This document shows, piece after piece, positions 16,459 through 24,651 of a stretch of DNA of 35,025 bases (its first letter is position 1; the number at the start of each line of letters is the position of its first letter). The stretch covers positions 1 through 35,025 of the forward strand of contig JBAZCN010000020.1 of the NCBI GenBank assembly GCA_041655035.1, given 5' to 3'. Both the position numbers and the translations under genes were made by a program. The stretch is from NAT127 sp041655035 (GTDB lineage Bacteria; Pseudomonadota; Gammaproteobacteria; Pseudomonadales; Porticoccaceae). Under the pieces are notes generated by a model, which was not told where the DNA came from, did not search any database, and was given only the letters and a program-made list of their open reading frames with translations.

Positions 16459-17048
16459 GGGTGCTCGCCGCCGGCATCCGCCGCATCGCCTGTCCCCTGC
16501 TGCTCTGGGGGATGTTGGCACCGGTCGACGCCGGCGCCGCTGCCGCTCCTGGCGACAGTGTCGACGAGGAGTTGCTCGCCCTGCTGAAAACCACGGTCCT
16601 CGAAGCGGACAGCTTCGAGGACCGTTTCGACGCCGAAGTCTGGCTATTGGACAAATCCACGGAATTGGCCCGCTTCATCCCCGACAAGACCCAGCGCCTG
16701 GTGTTCCTGCGCAAGGTTCATCGCGAGGCCATCCGCGCGGGGCTCGCCCCCGAAGTGGTGCTCGCGGTGATCGAAGTGGAGAGCCGGTTCGACAGCTATG
16801 CTGTGTCCACCGCCGGCGCCCTCGGCCTGATGCAGGTGATGCCGTTCTGGAAAAACGAGATCGGCCGTCCCGACGACAACCTGATCAACACCGACATCAA
16901 CCTGCGCTACGGTTGCACCATCCTCAAGTATTATCTCGACAAGGAAGAGGGGCGCCTCAGGGAAGCGCTGGCCCGCTACAACGGCAGCTACGGCCAGTAC
17001 TGGTATCCCCGGCGTGTACTGCTGGCCTGGGAAAGCCGCTGGCGCTGA
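16455..17048 (+). CDS. Lytic transglycosylase SLT-domain protein
   Basis: A 197-residue exported protein of the soluble lytic transglycosylase family, cleaving MurNAc-GlcNAc bonds to 1,6-anhydro ends. Residues 1-29 form a signal peptide (ACPLLLWGMLAPVDAGA). The SLT domain has VIEVESRFDSYAVSTAGALG with catalytic Glu109 in the ES pair, the GLMQVMP motif and NLRYGCTILKYYLD and RYNGS near the end. No lipobox is evident. The ATG overlaps the proS stop (ATGA), so the two are translationally coupled, a pairing often seen in Pseudomonas relatives. It converges with secF across 22 bp with no visible terminator. Confidence 0.93.
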   Translation: MRVLAAGIRRIACPLLLWGMLAPVDAGAAAAPGDSVDEELLALLKTTVLEADSFEDRFDAEVWLLDKSTELARFIPDKTQRLVFLRKVHREAIRAGLAPEVVLAVIEVESRFDSYAVSTAGALGLMQVMPFWKNEIGRPDDNLINTDINLRYGCTILKYYLDKEEGRLREALARYNGSYGQYWYPRRVLLAWESRWR

Positions 17049-17070
17049 CAGCCGCCCGCCGCCCGCTGCA

Positions 17071-17994
17071 TCAGGGTAGACCATCAAACTCGTCGACACC
17101 CGGCTCCTTGACCTTTTGCATCAGGTCCTCGCGGCGGATTTTCAGCCACAGCAGGGCATTCACCGCCACGTAGATCGACGATATCGTGCCCCAGACCACG
17201 CCGATGATCAGCGCCAGGGCAAAATTGTGGATCAGCTCCCCGCCCCAATAGAACAGTGCGACCAGTACCAGCAAGGTGCTCAATGAGGTGTAGATGGTGC
17301 GCAACAGCACCTGCGTCAGGGACTCGTTGATCACCTGGATCGGATCGGCATCCCGGATCAGGCGGAAATTTTCCCGGATGCGGTCATAGACGATGATGGT
17401 GTCATTGAGGGAGTAGCCGATCACCGCCAGCATCGCCGCCAGCACGATGAGGTCGAACTCCAGTTCAAAATAGGAAAAGAAGCCCAGCACGATGATCATG
17501 TCGATGACCTGGCCGAGCACGGCCCCGATCGCAAACTTGTACTGAAAGCGCACCGAGACGTACAGCATGATCAGGCCGAACGCGACCAGGATACCCAGGC
17601 CGCCATCGTTGCGCAGCTCCTCGCCCACCTGTGGGCCGACGAACTCGATGCGGCGCACGCTCACTGTTTCGCCTTCGGCCGACAATGCCGCGACGATGCG
17701 CTGCTCGGTGCTCTTGTCGGGCTCCGCCTGGAACTTGATCAGCACATCCCGCTCGGAGCCAAAGTGCACCACCACCGGATTCTCGAACCCGGCGTCACCG
17801 AGCTGGCGGCGCACCACGCCGAGATCGGCGTCGCGATCGAAACCCACCTCGATCTGGGTACCGCCGGTAAAATCCAGGCCCATGACCATGCCCTTGGTGG
17901 CGAGGGACACCAGGGAGCCGATCACCAGAAGCAGGGTAAGCAGCGCGACCGGAATGCGCCACTTCATGTAGTTGATTACTTTCACTGTTGTCAT
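17071..17994 (-). CDS. secF: Protein translocase subunit SecF
   Basis: An inner-membrane partner of SecD that uses proton motive force to pull exported proteins through SecYEG. About 307 residues with six expected membrane segments: one near the N-terminus (VALLTLLLVIGSLVSLA), a periplasmic P1 domain (GLDFTGGTQIEVGF onwards), then five in the C-terminal half, with the family signatures GYSLNDTIIVYDRIREN and LRTIYTSLSTLLVLVAL. Two starts are possible: ATG 17994, preferred for AGGTG just upstream, or GTG 18003, immediately after the secD stop (TAGGTG). Either way coupling with secD is tight. Confidence 0.96.
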   Translation of the reverse strand: MTTVKVINYMKWRIPVALLTLLLVIGSLVSLATKGMVMGLDFTGGTQIEVGFDRDADLGVVRRQLGDAGFENPVVVHFGSERDVLIKFQAEPDKSTEQRIVAALSAEGETVSVRRIEFVGPQVGEELRNDGGLGILVAFGLIMLYVSVRFQYKFAIGAVLGQVIDMIIVLGFFSYFELEFDLIVLAAMLAVIGYSLNDTIIVYDRIRENFRLIRDADPIQVINESLTQVLLRTIYTSLSTLLVLVALFYWGGELIHNFALALIIGVVWGTISSIYVAVNALLWLKIRREDLMQKVKEPGVDEFDGLP

Positions 17995-18003
17995 GACCGG
18001 CAC

Positions 18004-19857
18004 CTAGATCCAGAGTTTTTGCAGGTTGCGACCGCCGAAGCACAGATTCACCAGCGCGCGGGTTCCCGTCAGCGCGGTAAACATCGAGGTCAGAATTCCG
18101 ATACTGAGCACCACCGCGAAGCCCTGCACGGGGCCCGAACCGATGGCATACAGAATCACCCCGACGATGAGCGTGGTCAGGTTGGCGTCGACGATGGACA
18201 CATAAGCCCGGTCATACCCGGCATGAATCGCCATTTGCGGCGACAGGCCCGCCTTCAGCTCTTCCTTGATGCGGGAAAAGATCAGCACGTTGGCGTCCAC
18301 CGCCATCCCCAGGGTCAGCACGATGCCGGCGATGCCCGGCAGAGTGAGGGTCGCACCCAGGATCGACATGATGCTGACCAGCAGCACCAGGTTGAAGCCC
18401 AGGGCGAGGTTGGCGAAGATCCCGAACACCTTGTACACAATCAGCATGAAGATCACCACCATGGTGGTGCCGATGATGACCGAATCGATGCCCATCTTGA
18501 TATTCTCGGCCCCCAGCGAAGGTCCGATGGTGCGCTCCTGCACGAAATACATGGGCGCGGCAAGCCCGCCGGCACGCAGCAACAGGGCAAGCTCCGACGC
18601 CTCCGCGGGGCTGCTCAGGCCGGTGATGCGGAATTGCACGCCGAGCGCGCTGCGCACCGTGGCGAGACTGATGATCTTGCGATCCTCCACCTGGGAAACC
18701 TCGACCTCCTGCTCGCCCTGGGCATTGACCACCGGGCGCTCCACCTGGCGAGTCTCGATGAACAGCACCCCCAGCCGGCGCCCGACACCCTTGCGAGTGG
18801 CGTAGTTCATCTCCCGGCCGCCAGCGCTGTCGAGGCTGATGTTCACCTGCGGCATGCCGTTCTCATCGAAACCGCTGGAGGCATTGTTGACCTGGTCGCC
18901 GGTAATGATCACCTGTTTTTCCAGCCAGGCGGTGCGAGGCGCGGAGTTGGGATCCTTGAACTCGAACTCCTCGCGGGGCAGAGTCTTGCCCGGTTCGGCC
19001 TCGAAGCGGAACTCCAGGTTGGCGGTCTTGCCGATGATCCGCTTGGCGGCGGCGGTATCCTGCACGCCGGGCAGCTCGACCACGATCCGGTTGCGGCCCT
19101 GGCGCTGGACGATCGGCTCGGACACGCCGAGCTCGTTTACCCGGTTGCGCAACGTCGTCAGGTTCTGGCTGACGGCGTAGTCTTCCTTTTCCTTGATCAG
19201 GGTATCGAGCACCGTGAGCCTGAGCAGGTAACGGCCATCCTGCTCGGTCATCTCGCGCGCGAAATCCCGGAAGTCCCGGCGCACGATCTCCGCCGCGGTA
19301 TCGCGCCACTCCTTGTTGGCGAACACCGCCACCACCGCGTATCCCTCTTCCCGCAGTGCGCTGTAGCGCGCTCCGCCTTCCCGGAAGGCGCGCTTCAGTT
19401 CGTTGACCTGGGTCTCGAGATGATTGGCAACGACCTTGTCGGTGTCCACCTGCAGCAGAAAGTGCACGCCGCCGCTGAGATCGAGGCCAAGTTTCATGGG
19501 CTCGGCGCCGAGGGCGCGGAGCCAGGCCGGGGTGGTGGGCGCGAGGTTGAGCGCGATGACATAATCGGACCCCAGCTCCCGCAGTAACAACTCGCGGGCC
19601 CGAAGCTGGTCCTCCGGGCTGTGAAGGCGGATCATGGCGTCGGTGGCGGAAAATTCGTCGCCAAAATATGCCACGCCCTCCCGGGCCAGCGCGGTCCTGA
19701 CCCGATCCATCAGCGCCTGGTCGATTTCGAGAGCACTGCTCTGCCCGGTGATCTGCACCGCGGGGTCGGGAGCGAACAGGTTGGGCGCGGAATACACCAG
19801 ACCGACAATAAAGATCGCCAGGATCAACAGGTAGCGCCAAAGCGGGTAACGATTCAT
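18004..19857 (-). CDS. secD: Protein translocase subunit SecD
   Basis: The larger RND-like translocase accessory subunit, 617 residues (E. coli 615). It has an N-terminal membrane anchor (LLILAIFIVGLVYSAPNLFA), the D-motif GLDLSGGVHFLLQVD, a periplasmic P1 base and head region, the FFVQ-type segment YFVQERTIGPSLGAENI, and five C-terminal membrane helices including GMAVDANVLIFSRIKEELK. It precedes secF directly. yajC, which normally sits just upstream in yajC-secD-secF, is missing: the upstream neighbour is the divergent mscL. Confidence 0.97.
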   Translation of the reverse strand: MNRYPLWRYLLILAIFIVGLVYSAPNLFAPDPAVQITGQSSALEIDQALMDRVRTALAREGVAYFGDEFSATDAMIRLHSPEDQLRARELLLRELGSDYVIALNLAPTTPAWLRALGAEPMKLGLDLSGGVHFLLQVDTDKVVANHLETQVNELKRAFREGGARYSALREEGYAVVAVFANKEWRDTAAEIVRRDFRDFAREMTEQDGRYLLRLTVLDTLIKEKEDYAVSQNLTTLRNRVNELGVSEPIVQRQGRNRIVVELPGVQDTAAAKRIIGKTANLEFRFEAEPGKTLPREEFEFKDPNSAPRTAWLEKQVIITGDQVNNASSGFDENGMPQVNISLDSAGGREMNYATRKGVGRRLGVLFIETRQVERPVVNAQGEQEVEVSQVEDRKIISLATVRSALGVQFRITGLSSPAEASELALLLRAGGLAAPMYFVQERTIGPSLGAENIKMGIDSVIIGTTMVVIFMLIVYKVFGIFANLALGFNLVLLVSIMSILGATLTLPGIAGIVLTLGMAVDANVLIFSRIKEELKAGLSPQMAIHAGYDRAYVSIVDANLTTLIVGVILYAIGSGPVQGFAVVLSIGILTSMFTALTGTRALVNLCFGGRNLQKLWI

Positions 19858-19889
19858 GGCATGGGCTCTTGGGACAATAAAAGCGCATC

Positions 19890-19895
19890 ATTATA
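19890..19895 (-). promoter_or_regulatory. Consensus -10 element upstream of secD
   Basis: A perfect TATAAT on the minus strand, about 33 bp before the secD ATG. The best -35 candidate at 16-17 bp spacing is weak (TATGTC or ATGTCG). If real, it gives secDF a promoter independent of queA-tgt. I see no convincing mscL promoter in the rest of the 232-bp spacer. Confidence 0.45.
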
Positions 19896-20089
19896 GGGGA
19901 AGAACAGCATGCGACATAGGGCAATCGGCGACCGCCGCCAGCCCCGTGAGGCGCAAGAAAACTCTTGGCAGCGGGAAAGTTTACGTTACTCTATGATATA
20001 GGGGCGGGCCGGAAATGCTGGCTCCCGAACCTGCGGGCCGGGGCCCGCAACGTATCGAGGCAGCGACAACAACAATAGAGGACTTCACT

Positions 20090-20542
20090 ATGTTGAAAGA
20101 ATTCAAGACCTTCGCCATGCGTGGCAATGTGGTGGATATGGCCGTCGGGATCATCATCGGCGGCGCTTTCGGCACCATTGTCTCCAGTCTCGTCGACGAC
20201 GTGCTGATGCCACCCATCGGGCTGCTGCTGGGCGGCGTGGATTTTTCCGACCTTTTCGTCACCCTCAAGGATGGCGCAGCGCTCGCCGGCCCCTATGAAA
20301 CACTCGCCGGCGCCAAGTCCGCCGGGGCGGTGACTCTCAACTACGGCCTGTTCATCAATTCTCTGGTGAGCTTTCTGATCGTGGCCTTCGCGGTGTTTTT
20401 GTTGATCAAGGCGATCAATCGCCTGCAGCGGCAAGCGCCCGCGCCTGAAGGCGTACCCACCACCAAGGACTGCACCTTCTGCTTCACCACCATCCCCATC
20501 CAGGCCACCCGCTGCCCCCACTGCACCTCCACGCTCGGCTGA
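20090..20542 (+). CDS. mscL: Large-conductance mechanosensitive channel MscL, four-Cys C-terminus
   Basis: A pentameric tension-gated channel that releases solutes on hypo-osmotic shock. The 150-residue sequence begins MLKEFKTFAMRGNVVDMAVG, with TM1 (IIIGGAFGTIVSSLVDDVLMPP), the periplasmic loop and TM2 (NSLVSFLIVAFAVFLLIKAINRL). The C-terminus differs from E. coli MscL (136 aa): in place of the charged helix bundle it ends with CTFC and CPHC (Cys128/131 and Cys142/145), a zinc-ribbon-like or redox-active cytoplasmic tail. AGAGGA lies 7 nt before ATG 20090; the frame is open to 20015 but the extra residues are not family-like. It sits alone on the plus strand between tgt and secD. Confidence 0.95.
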   Translation: MLKEFKTFAMRGNVVDMAVGIIIGGAFGTIVSSLVDDVLMPPIGLLLGGVDFSDLFVTLKDGAALAGPYETLAGAKSAGAVTLNYGLFINSLVSFLIVAFAVFLLIKAINRLQRQAPAPEGVPTTKDCTFCFTTIPIQATRCPHCTSTLG

Positions 20543-20559
20543 CCCCGAGCCGCCGGCAA

Positions 20560-20591
20560 CCGCCAGCCGGAACACCCTTTCCGGTTGGCGG
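20560..20591. terminator. Strong hairpin between convergent mscL and tgt
   Basis: A 13-bp stem (20560-20572 with 20579-20591) around a 6-nt loop. The single non-Watson-Crick pair is a G-U wobble in plus-strand RNA but an A-C mismatch in minus-strand RNA, which suggests it serves mscL mRNA. There is no T-run, so it may block 3' decay or act with Rho and is not a canonical intrinsic terminator. Confidence 0.5.
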
Positions 20592-20635
20592 CGTCCGCCG
20601 GCAGGTCGCCCCCCGACGTTTCACCTCCGACTCGT

Positions 20636-21763
20636 CTAACCCCGATAGCGGCGATAGAACTCGGCGGCGAAATCCTCGAACCGCGCGGCCGCTATGGCGG
20701 CGCGGATATCGGCCATCAGGCGCTGGTAAAAACGCAGGTTGTGGATGGTGTTGAGCTGGGCGCCGAGCATCTCGCCACAGCGGTCCAGGTGGTGCAGGTA
20801 GGCGCGACTGAAATTGCCGCAGGTATGGCAGTCGCAATCGGCATCCAGCGGCCCGGTATCGTGGCGATGCACCGCATTGCGGATTTTCACCACGCCGGAG
20901 CTGGTGAACAGATATCCGTTGCGGGCATTGCGGGTGGGCAGTACGCAGTCGAACATATCGATGCCGCGCCGCACCGCCTCGATGATGTCACCCGGCTTGC
21001 CCACCCCCATCAGGTAGCGGGGCCGGTCCGCAGGCAGCTCGTCGCCGATGGCGTCGAGGATACGGACCATGTCCTCCTTGGGCTCGCCGACCGACAGTCC
21101 GCCAATGGCGTAGCCGTCGAAGCCGATACCTTCGAGGGCCGCCAGGGATTGCCGGCGCAGGTCTTCATACATCCCGCCCTGGACGATGCCGAACAATGCC
21201 GACCGGCTGTTGCCGTGGGCCGCCTTGCTGCGCGCCGCCCAGCGCAGGGAAAGCTCCATGGAGAGCTTCGACTCCTCCCACGTCGCCGGGTAAGGCGTGC
21301 ATTCATCGAAGATCATCACGATATCGGAGCCCAGCGAGCGCTGCACGCCAATGGATGTCTCAGGCCCCATGAATACCTTGCTGCCGTCGATGGGCGACTG
21401 GAACGTTACGCCCTGCTCGGTAATCTTGCGCATGGCGCCGAGGCTGAACACCTGAAAACCACCGGAATCGGTGAGAATCGGCCCCGGCCACTGCATGAAA
21501 TCGTGGAGATCGCCATGGGCCTCGATCACCTCGGTGCCAGGGCGCAGCATGAGGTGGAAGGTATTGCCAAGCACGATCTGGGCACCGATAGCCGCCACGT
21601 CGCGAGGAAGCATGGCCTTCACCGTGCCATAGGTGCCAACAGGCATGAATGCCGGTGTTTCAACCACCCCGCGCGGAAACGCGAGACGCCCCCGGCGCGC
21701 CTTGCCGTCACGGGTGTCGAGCTGGAAATCCATGAAACAGTGGCGGCCGGTGGCAGTGGTCAT
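20636..21763 (-). CDS. tgt: tRNA-guanine transglycosylase Tgt
   Basis: Exchanges guanine-34 in GUN-anticodon tRNAs for preQ1, the committed step placing queuosine. The 375-residue length equals E. coli Tgt. TDSGGFQVFSLG contains the general acid/base Asp, FDCVLPTRNARNG holds the nucleophilic Asp, and the zinc site is C-x-C-x2-C followed by His (DCDCHTC ... LHHL). The start overlaps the queA stop by 4 bp (ATGA), so queA-tgt is a coupled pair. Confidence 0.98.
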   Translation of the reverse strand: MTTATGRHCFMDFQLDTRDGKARRGRLAFPRGVVETPAFMPVGTYGTVKAMLPRDVAAIGAQIVLGNTFHLMLRPGTEVIEAHGDLHDFMQWPGPILTDSGGFQVFSLGAMRKITEQGVTFQSPIDGSKVFMGPETSIGVQRSLGSDIVMIFDECTPYPATWEESKLSMELSLRWAARSKAAHGNSRSALFGIVQGGMYEDLRRQSLAALEGIGFDGYAIGGLSVGEPKEDMVRILDAIGDELPADRPRYLMGVGKPGDIIEAVRRGIDMFDCVLPTRNARNGYLFTSSGVVKIRNAVHRHDTGPLDADCDCHTCGNFSRAYLHHLDRCGEMLGAQLNTIHNLRFYQRLMADIRAAIAAARFEDFAAEFYRRYRG

Positions 21764-22833
21764 GCGATACTTCCTTCAAAGACTTCCCCGAGCTGCACCT
21801 CGTGGGCGCCGGGATCCCGGGTGAGAAACATGGCATCGCCATAGCTGAAAAAACGGTATTGATGCTCCACTGCCTGCCGGTAGGCGGTCATCACCGAGCC
21901 GTAGCCGGCAAAGGCGCACACCAGCATCAACAACGTGGATTCGGGCAAGTGGAAGTTGGTGACCAGCGCATCGACAATCCGGAACGAATAACCGGGATAG
22001 ATGAAAATATCCGTCTCGCCACGCAGCGGTTGCATGACACCGGACGCGCCCGCGGTCTCCAGGCAGCGCACAGAGGTAGTCCCCACCGCGATCACCCGGT
22101 TGCCCGCGGCGCGTGTTTCCTCCACCCGGCGGCACAGCTCCTCGCTGACATCGATAATCTCGGCGTGCATCCGGTGCTCGCGGATATCATCCACCCGTAC
22201 CGGCTGGAACGTCCCGGCCCCCACGTGCAGAGTGACATAGCCGATTTCCACACCCCTGGCCTGCAACTGGGCGAGCAGTTCCTCGTCGAAATGCAGCCCG
22301 GCGGTGGGCGCCGCCACCGCGCCCGGCTCCCGGGCGTAGACAGTCTGGTAGCGCTCCCGATCCTGAACATCATCGGGCCGGTCGATATAGGGGGGCAGCG
22401 GCATGTGGCCGATGCGCTCCAGCACTTCCAGCATTTCGGCAGCGGCAAACGTCACTTCGAACAGATCGTCCCGCCGGCCGGTCACCAAAGCGCTGACACC
22501 CTCGTCAAACAGCAACCTGGTGCCCGCCCTCGGCGCCTTGCCGGCGCGGATATGGGCCAGCACCCGGTGCTCATCGAGCAGGCGCTCGACCAGCAACTCC
22601 ACTTTGCCACCGGTCTCCTTGCGGCCGAGCAGTCGCGCGGGGATCACCCGTGTGTCATTGAACACCATCAGGTCGCCGGGGCGCACCAGTTCGAGAATAT
22701 CGGGGAACTGGCGATGGCAAATCTCGCCGCTGACCCCATCCACGGTCAGCAGCCGGCTCCCCCGCCGCTCGGCGGTGGGCTGGCGGGCAATCAACGAATC
22801 CGGCAAAAAGTATTTGAACAGTTCGGTGCGCAT
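21760..22833 (-). CDS. queA: S-adenosylmethionine:tRNA ribosyltransferase-isomerase QueA
   Basis: Transfers and rearranges the ribosyl group of SAM onto preQ1-tRNA to give epoxyqueuosine, the substrate of QueG. The 357-residue protein starts MRTELFKYFLPDSLIARQP and contains GDLMVFNDTRVIPARLLGRK, the PTAGLHFDEELL motif and HVGAGTFQPVR, then NFHLPESTLLMLVCAFAG. No strong ribosome-binding site is seen. The spacer upstream holds the tRNA-Leu promoter pointing the other way. Confidence 0.98.
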   Translation of the reverse strand: MRTELFKYFLPDSLIARQPTAERRGSRLLTVDGVSGEICHRQFPDILELVRPGDLMVFNDTRVIPARLLGRKETGGKVELLVERLLDEHRVLAHIRAGKAPRAGTRLLFDEGVSALVTGRRDDLFEVTFAAAEMLEVLERIGHMPLPPYIDRPDDVQDRERYQTVYAREPGAVAAPTAGLHFDEELLAQLQARGVEIGYVTLHVGAGTFQPVRVDDIREHRMHAEIIDVSEELCRRVEETRAAGNRVIAVGTTSVRCLETAGASGVMQPLRGETDIFIYPGYSFRIVDALVTNFHLPESTLLMLVCAFAGYGSVMTAYRQAVEHQYRFFSYGDAMFLTRDPGAHEVQLGEVFEGSIA

Positions 22834-22919
22834 GGCAGGCCCGTTGGCGCTGGTCCAAAGGGTGGCAAGGTTACCGGATTACGGGCCGGCGACCAAGGCC
22901 CTGGCGCGACCCATTCCAG

Positions 22920-22947
22920 TTGACCGGGGAACGACCACTGTTATAAT
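22920..22947 (+). promoter_or_regulatory. Promoter of tRNA-Leu
   Basis: TTGACC (22920-22925), 16 bp, TATAAT (22942-22947), followed directly by a GC-rich run (GCCGGGCC). The near-consensus hexamers with a GC-rich discriminator are typical of stable RNA promoters under stringent control. The mature tRNA begins 47 bp after the -10. Confidence 0.85.
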
Positions 22948-22993
22948 GCCGGGCCTTCGCGGTTTACGGTGTTACCGGCTTCCGCGGCCCCTT

Positions 22994-23080
22994 GCCAGAG
23001 TGGCGAAATTGGTAGACGCAGCGGATTCAAAATCCGCCGGGGTAAAACCCGTACCGGTTCGAGTCCGGTCTCTGGTACCA
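22994..23080 (+). tRNA. tRNA-Leu (anticodon CAA)
   Basis: An 87-nt class II tRNA. The acceptor stem GCCAGAG (22994-23000) pairs with CTCTGGT (one G-U), the anticodon stem GCGGA/TCCGC encloses loop TTCAAAA with anticodon CAA at 23028-23030, the long variable arm is CGGGGTAAAACCCG, and the T-arm contains GGTTCGAGTCC. CCA is encoded (23078-23080). It decodes UUG. With A36/A37 after U33 it is a likely substrate of MiaA encoded in the same window. No intrinsic terminator is obvious after it. Confidence 0.97.
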
Positions 23081-23298
23081 CTTAGACAGACGGTTCCCGT
23101 CCCGGGCTAATCCCTGCCGGCCCAGCGGGCAATCTTGCCTCCCCAGCCATCTGCCTGCGCAAGTCTCCAAGCCGCATTGCTCAATCGACAGCCGGCTCCG
23201 GGAATTTCATTTGGCTGCCGGTTTTGATACATTGTTCGGCTTCCCCTGGCTTTTCCGTTCCCGGCGCCAGTTCCCACGATCCACCACAAGATTTCGCC

Positions 23299-24549
23299 GT
23301 GCCCAGCATTCGTTCACCTGGCTCCCCCTCCGTCTACCGCCAACCAGGCTTCCTGCCGTTCCTCGTCAGCCGCGTGCTGGCCATGTTCGCAGTGCAGATC
23401 CTGGCCGTGGTGGTAGCCTGGCAGGTTTACGACATCACCCGCGACCCGCTGTCGCTGGCCTATGTCGGCCTGGCTCAGTTCATCCCGATGCTGCTGCTAT
23501 TGATGCCGGCCGGCGACCTGATCGACCGCTATGACCGCAAGTCGATTCTGGCCCTCAGCTGGGGCCTCGATGCACTCTGTGCCGCCGCCCTGCTCTGGCT
23601 GTCGCTGCGCGAAACGCCGGAGGTGACCGCGATCTACGCAGTACTGGTGGTGTACGGGTGCGCCCGGGCGTTCACCGGACCGGCTCTGCAAAGCCTGTTG
23701 CCGCAGATCGTACCGCGCGAACAGCTGGCGGCGGCCCTTGCCGCCAACAGCATGATCGTGCGCGGTTCGACGGTTGCCGGTCCGGCGCTCGGCGGCGGCT
23801 TGTACGCCCTTGGGGGTGGAGGGCTGACCTATGCGGTTTGCCTCGGCTGCTTCCTGTCCGGGGTACTGATGCTGTCGCTGGTACCGGTGCGCTATGCCGA
23901 GAAAATGCGGGTCCTGGAAACGACCGTGTGGCGGCGCTTTGTCGCCGGCATCCACTTCATCCGCAGCCGGCCGATCATTCTCGGCACCATTTCCCTGGAC
24001 CTGTTCGCCGTACTGCTCGGCGGCGTGGTGGCACTGCTGCCGATCTATGCCCAGGAAGTATTGGAAGTCGGCCCGGCCGGACTGGGTATCCTGCGCAGCG
24101 CCATGGCCATCGGCGAGGTCACGGTCGGGCTTTATCTCAGCCTGCGCCCATTCAACCGCCATGTCGGGCTGGTAATGTTCGCGGCCGTGGCAATCTTTGG
24201 CCTGGCCAATCTGGTGTTCGCCCTGTCCACACTGTTCTGGCTGTCGTTCACCGCGCTGCTGATAGCAGGCGCGGCCGACATGGTGAGCATGTATATCCGC
24301 TCCTCGCTGGTCCAGTTTTCCACCCCGGATATCATGCGTGGCCGCGTCAATGCAGTGAATATGCTCTTTATCGGGTCGTCCAACGAGCTCGGCGAGTTCC
24401 GGGCCGGCACCAGTGCCGCCTGGTTTGGCGCCGTGCCGGCGGCTTTGCTGGGCAGCCTGTGCACCCTCGGTGTGGTCGGCGGCTGGATGTGGGGCTTCAA
24501 GAGCCTGCGCCGGGTGAACCGTTTTGAGGACGCGTCACCGGACAGTTGA
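23299..24549 (+). CDS. MFS transporter, EntS-like
   Basis: A 12-helix major facilitator superfamily exporter of about 416 residues, resembling the EntS (enterobactin exporter) group. The cytoplasmic loop between helices 2 and 3 has GDLIDRYDRKSIL, the family A-motif; NSMIVRGSTVAGPALGGGLYALGG and SSNELGEFRAGTSAAWFG are typical of EntS-like proteins. The start is uncertain: the frame is open from a TTG at 23224, but GTG 23299 gives the normal short N-terminus (VPSIRSPGSPSVYRQPGFLPFLVSRV); neither has a good ribosome-binding site. No siderophore genes or Fur box are adjacent, so the substrate cannot be inferred. The 218 bp after the tRNA hold no other gene. Confidence 0.88.
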   Translation: MPSIRSPGSPSVYRQPGFLPFLVSRVLAMFAVQILAVVVAWQVYDITRDPLSLAYVGLAQFIPMLLLLMPAGDLIDRYDRKSILALSWGLDALCAAALLWLSLRETPEVTAIYAVLVVYGCARAFTGPALQSLLPQIVPREQLAAALAANSMIVRGSTVAGPALGGGLYALGGGGLTYAVCLGCFLSGVLMLSLVPVRYAEKMRVLETTVWRRFVAGIHFIRSRPIILGTISLDLFAVLLGGVVALLPIYAQEVLEVGPAGLGILRSAMAIGEVTVGLYLSLRPFNRHVGLVMFAAVAIFGLANLVFALSTLFWLSFTALLIAGAADMVSMYIRSSLVQFSTPDIMRGRVNAVNMLFIGSSNELGEFRAGTSAAWFGAVPAALLGSLCTLGVVGGWMWGFKSLRRVNRFEDASPDS

Positions 24550-24651
24550 CCACCCTGCGCCAGCCCATATCGCAGGCCCGGCGCCGATGAGCCACAGATT
24601 GGCCTGCGCAAGCTGCGCGGCCATCCCGGTCCGCCGCAGCCCGAATGCACT

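Noticed and set aside
14926..16521. A 531-codon open frame on the minus strand opposite proS
   Set aside because: Antisense shadow of proS in GC-rich sequence, with no ribosome-binding site or domain.
17764..19587. A 607-codon open frame on the plus strand opposite secD/secF
   Set aside because: Antisense shadow of conserved secD; His/Gln/Asp-rich, no family features.
19965..20000. mscL promoter candidate TTGGCA ... TATGAT
   Set aside because: The spacer is 21 bp, outside the normal range, and the hexamers are weak.
22994..23298. tRNA-Leu as a possible integration site for a genomic island
   Set aside because: No duplicated tRNA 3' end, integrase or foreign-looking genes follow; the next gene is an ordinary MFS transporter with similar base composition.
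24601..24622. Hairpin GGCCTGCGCA/TGCGCGGCC between the MFS gene and secB
   Set aside because: It has a bulge and a 3-nt loop and no T-run; too weak to call a terminator.
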